Source: Mediterraneibacter hominis (GTDB taxonomy: Bacteria > Bacillota > Clostridia > Lachnospirales > Lachnospiraceae). From it: DNA of 64,000 nucleotides. Of this stretch, positions 61,567 to 64,000 are shown piece by piece. The notes under the pieces are model-generated. The model searched no databases. It was not told the DNA's origin and saw only the letters and a list, made by a program, of their open reading frames with translations. Both the position numbers and the translations under genes were made by a program. Where the stretch lies: positions 1,674,001 to 1,738,000 of the forward strand of contig NZ_JACOPF010000001.1 in NCBI RefSeq assembly GCF_014287475.1. The letters are read 5' to 3'. Positions within the stretch are counted from its first letter, which is position 1, and each line of letters opens with the position of its first letter.

Positions 61567-62247
61567 CTATTTAGCCGTGGGATACTCGTTGCACAATAAA
61601 CGATATGGATCTTCATCTTCTTCAATTTCCGGGAAACGCCCTACCGGAGGCTGAAAACAATTATCCGTATTATCATCATTGCACATGGATACTTCTCCGA
61701 TCAAAACATCTCCTGTACCAGGTTTCACATCAAAATCATGAAATTGGTGCGGCCACAGGGTAATACTTTCTCCCGGTTTCAGTTCTACGCCGGTTCCGGC
61801 AGGAACCAAATAACTTCTTCCATCTGCATTTACTAAAACATCCGTATCTGCCAACTGTTCTTTTCCGTCATCATTATATACATGAATGATCAACGTACCT
61901 CCACCGCGATTAATTATATCTTCTGATTTTTTCCAATGAAAATGCATCGGCGAATGCTGTCCTTCTTTTAACATTAACAATTTTTCAGCATACACTTTAG
62001 AATATTTTGGATTATTCTGATTTCCATTGCGCAATGTGATCAATGCAAAGCCTACTTTTTCCCAATCGCCTAATCCATAATCAGTAATATCCCACCCCAG
62101 CATATTATCTCTTATTTCGTCATACTCATGGCCTTTTGTCTTCCATTCCTCTGGGGTAAAATTACAAAACGGCGGAAGATAAAATCCATTTTTTCTAACC
62201 AGTTCTTCCATTTCTTTAATGCATCTATTTATTTCTGATCTTTTCAT
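61567..62247 (-). CDS. D-lyxose/D-mannose isomerase-like cupin
   Basis: This 226-residue cupin of the D-lyxose isomerase family has metal ligands in PMHFHWKKSEDI (His residues and Glu) and LWPHQFHDFDV (His). NYKWD-like FCNFTPEEWK at the start and CNDDNTDNCF near the end are also family blocks. It would isomerise an aldose to a ketose (D-lyxose/D-xylulose or D-mannose/D-fructose types). The start was set at the ATG after GGAGG with five-base spacing. It follows an RraA-like gene in a small operon whose substrate is unknown. Confidence 0.85.
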   Translation of the reverse strand: MKRSEINRCIKEMEELVRKNGFYLPPFCNFTPEEWKTKGHEYDEIRDNMLGWDITDYGLGDWEKVGFALITLRNGNQNNPKYSKVYAEKLLMLKEGQHSPMHFHWKKSEDIINRGGGTLIIHVYNDDGKEQLADTDVLVNADGRSYLVPAGTGVELKPGESITLWPHQFHDFDVKPGTGDVLIGEVSMCNDDNTDNCFQPPVGRFPEIEEDEDPYRLLCNEYPTAK

Positions 62248-62276
62248 TTCAACCTCCATTTCTTTCTAAAACAGAC

Positions 62277-63185
62277 TCATATGAGACACGTTTTTAGCAC
62301 TTCCTCCAAACATTCCGGAGCGCCTTTTGCTGCCCCCAGTTCCAAGCTCCAATCCAGCCCTCTATATTTCTTACACCGATCATCATTTTCTACAAAATCA
62401 ATCAGACGTTCCATCATTTCCAGATTCCATACGGAATTATCAATCGCCGCCGTCGTATAGATTCCCTTCTCTAACATCTCAAAGCCAAAAATATCTTTTG
62501 CATGTGTCTTTTCAGCACTATTGATCACATCTTTTACTAAATGACTCGGAATGAAAAGTAATCCACTCTCTGTTCCCATTACAATATCTCCTGGAAGACA
62601 TACCGCACTGCCGATCCGGCAGGCACCATTCAAATCTGTCAGCACACATTCACGAATCGGTGTAGGATCGATTCCCCGATAAAAAACTTGTGTATCAATC
62701 TTTTTCATCTGCTCAATATCTCGAACACCGCCCCATATTACCGCACCGCCATTCCCTGTTTTTACATGAATCGCAGTTGTAAGATTTCCGCCGGCAAAAG
62801 TACCGTTGTAGACTTTATCAAACATATCTGCAACTACAACATCTCCGTTTCCAAGATTATCCACAACCCATTGATTGAAAAATCCTTCCCAGCCCTTTTC
62901 TTCTCCTTGTTTTCGCACAACCTTTGCCAAATCCGGACGAATCGGCATGAAGGTGCAAGTCACTGCTCTTCCCACTAATTTTTTTTCACTATGTAGATAC
63001 TTCATTCCACCTTCATATTGAAAATGGTATCCTTTTACATAAAGTGGAAGCCAGATTTCTTCCAATGTCATTGTTCTTAATTTATCTAAATATACATCTG
63101 GAACTTTCGGTCGTCCGTCTTCTAATCGCTCTCCCTTCCACTCCTGTGTCAATTCTATAATTTCTTCCCTTGTATTGATAATCAC
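62277..63185 (-). CDS. RraA family protein
   Basis: This 302-residue protein of the RraA/HMG aldolase-like family has core blocks GRAVTCTFMPIRPDL, LGNGDVVVADMF, GGAVIWGGVRDIEQM, CRIGSAVCLPGDIVMGTESG and LLFIP. The Asp/Arg residues match oxaloacetate decarboxylase/HMG aldolase relatives. It carries an N-terminal extension of about 80 residues and a C-terminal tail of similar size. The start is GTG at 63185, eight bases after AAGGAGG. It lies between the amidohydrolase and the isomerase genes. Confidence 0.82.
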   Translation of the reverse strand: MIINTREEIIELTQEWKGERLEDGRPKVPDVYLDKLRTMTLEEIWLPLYVKGYHFQYEGGMKYLHSEKKLVGRAVTCTFMPIRPDLAKVVRKQGEEKGWEGFFNQWVVDNLGNGDVVVADMFDKVYNGTFAGGNLTTAIHVKTGNGGAVIWGGVRDIEQMKKIDTQVFYRGIDPTPIRECVLTDLNGACRIGSAVCLPGDIVMGTESGLLFIPSHLVKDVINSAEKTHAKDIFGFEMLEKGIYTTAAIDNSVWNLEMMERLIDFVENDDRCKKYRGLDWSLELGAAKGAPECLEEVLKTCLI

Positions 63186-63219
63186 ATTTCGTTCCTCCTT
63201 GTCAATCCAGCATTCTCTT

Positions 63220-64000
63220 TTATAATTCAATGACTCCTGGTGCAGTCCGGTAAGCTTCCGGAGCTGACTTCCAATCCGGCATTCCATATGCCATTGGGTT
63301 ATACACAAATTCTCCAGCACGTATCGTAAGCATACATTCTAACATCTGTCTTCCCTGCAGTCGCGCATTTCCACTATCTGCAAATCCGAAATTTCCTTCC
63401 TTTATTTTCAGAACAGCTATATCTGCATCCATACCCACTTCTAATTTTCCAAGCTCTGGATGTCCGATAATCTCTGCCGGACGTGCTGTTGTTCTATACA
63501 GTACCTCTTCTGGCGACATTCCGATATTTAAATACTTTGACATAACATTCAGCAGACCATATACAGGGCCATTTACATTGTGTAGGTATAGATCTGTGGA
63601 CAGTGTATCCGGATAAAAACCTTGTTCATATGCCGGTATTGCATTTCTGAACCAGAAGCTTCCCGCACCATGTCCCAAATCAAAAAGAGTTCCTCTTTTT
63701 CTTGCTTCCAACATAAACTCTTGCATTTCATTTTTCTCATTCAGGATATGAAATTGCTGCGCATATACATGCGTATGAATATCCCCTGGTCTAAGTCGCC
63801 GAAGAATCAGTTCCTCATATGGACGTCCCGGCAAGTACGGCTGAACATCAGCCATAACCGGTTTTCCTGCCAATTCTCCTGCCCTCACTGCAGCATCCAC
63901 TGAAGCCCACGCCGGATGCTCCTCATCAAATGGTTTTCCCACATGATAATGTGCTGTTTTCACGCCTACAACTTCCTTAATTTCTCTTGCGATTGCAGCC
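63220..64000 (-). CDS. Amidohydrolase family protein (5' end cut by window)
   Basis: The visible part is about 260 residues, and the frame runs open to base 64000, so the N-terminus is outside. Metal-site segments include GDIHTHVYAQQF, FDLGHGAGSF and LSTDLYLHN. The C-terminus has ARPAEIIGHPELGKLEVGMD and ADIAVLKI, typical of amidohydrolase/deacetylase proteins. The N-terminal metal HxH motif is not visible. It is upstream of the RraA-like and isomerase genes on the same strand and probably one operon with them. Confidence 0.85.
   Translation of the reverse strand, partial: AAIAREIKEVVGVKTAHYHVGKPFDEEHPAWASVDAAVRAGELAGKPVMADVQPYLPGRPYEELILRRLRPGDIHTHVYAQQFHILNEKNEMQEFMLEARKRGTLFDLGHGAGSFWFRNAIPAYEQGFYPDTLSTDLYLHNVNGPVYGLLNVMSKYLNIGMSPEEVLYRTTARPAEIIGHPELGKLEVGMDADIAVLKIKEGNFGFADSGNARLQGRQMLECMLTIRAGEFVYNPMAYGMPDWKSAPEAYRTAPGVIEL

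Overview
The window looks like the chromosome of a strictly anaerobic, low-to-mid GC Firmicute, most plausibly a gut Lachnospiraceae (Dorea / Clostridium scindens / Mediterraneibacter type). Supporting signs are [FeFe]-hydrogenase maturases (hydE, hydG, hydF), an oxygen-sensitive class III ribonucleotide reductase, a trans-4-hydroxyproline dehydratase glycyl radical enzyme, Gram-positive style Shine-Dalgarno sequences before nearly every gene, a tyrosine T-box leader, and ABC sugar permeases served by an MsmK-type ATPase. No rRNA, tRNA, CRISPR array, prophage or transposase gene was seen. Taxonomy is inference from gene content.

Layout. 1-5.7 kb: flavin reductase, T-box-controlled DUF3267 gene plus tyrS, HAD phosphatase, cutC, nagB. 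5.9-12.5 kb: a sialic acid/ManNAc operon (binding protein, two permeases, SGNH esterase, nanE, ROK kinase) with a divergent RpiR regulator and palindromic operators between them. 12.5-13 kb: a dispersed repeat cluster. 13-23 kb: truA; a LysR regulator divergent from a three-gene operon (acetyltransferase, flavodoxin-like reductase, alpha/beta hydrolase); ecfT-ecfA2-ecfA1; two EamA exporters; cyclophilin; two unrecognised proteins. 23.2-32.5 kb: a ten-gene galactitol-type PTS operon with its own PRD activator, two different class II aldolases, a TIM-like isomerase, YjbQ and two dehydrogenases. 32.6-35.7 kb: msmK between palindromic repeats, a PucR-type regulator and a membrane protein. 35.9-39.8 kb: IclR regulator, cyclic amidohydrolase, a 47-residue membrane protein and a sodium:solute symporter. 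40-49.7 kb: trxB, nrdD (with a fused redoxin domain), nrdG, a TetR regulator, proC, acylphosphatase, hypD and its activase. 49.7-54.3 kb: a decayed nucleotidyltransferase/HI0074 gene and the hydrogenase maturation operon. 54.3-61.4 kb: AIM24 protein, CPBP protease, two-component system, DUF374 acyltransferase, GT4 glycosyltransferase, DedA. 61.5-64 kb: lyxose-isomerase-like cupin, RraA-like protein and a truncated amidohydrolase.

How the genes work together. The sialic acid operon has no ATPase, so the unlinked MsmK probably energises it; NanE and the ROK kinase would make GlcNAc-6-P for the nearby nagB. HypD makes pyrroline-5-carboxylate that ProC reduces to proline; the TetR regulator is in the same transcription unit, and a palindrome sits on that unit's promoter. 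NrdG is the last gene of that unit. nrdD follows behind a terminator and its own promoter with NrdR-like boxes, and trxB next to it may reduce its fused redoxin domain. The hydrogenase maturation operon has a long leader, and its first gene may start at ACG. Several short palindromic repeat families sit in the intergenic regions, including a 281-bp element inserted just after the tyrosine T-box terminator.
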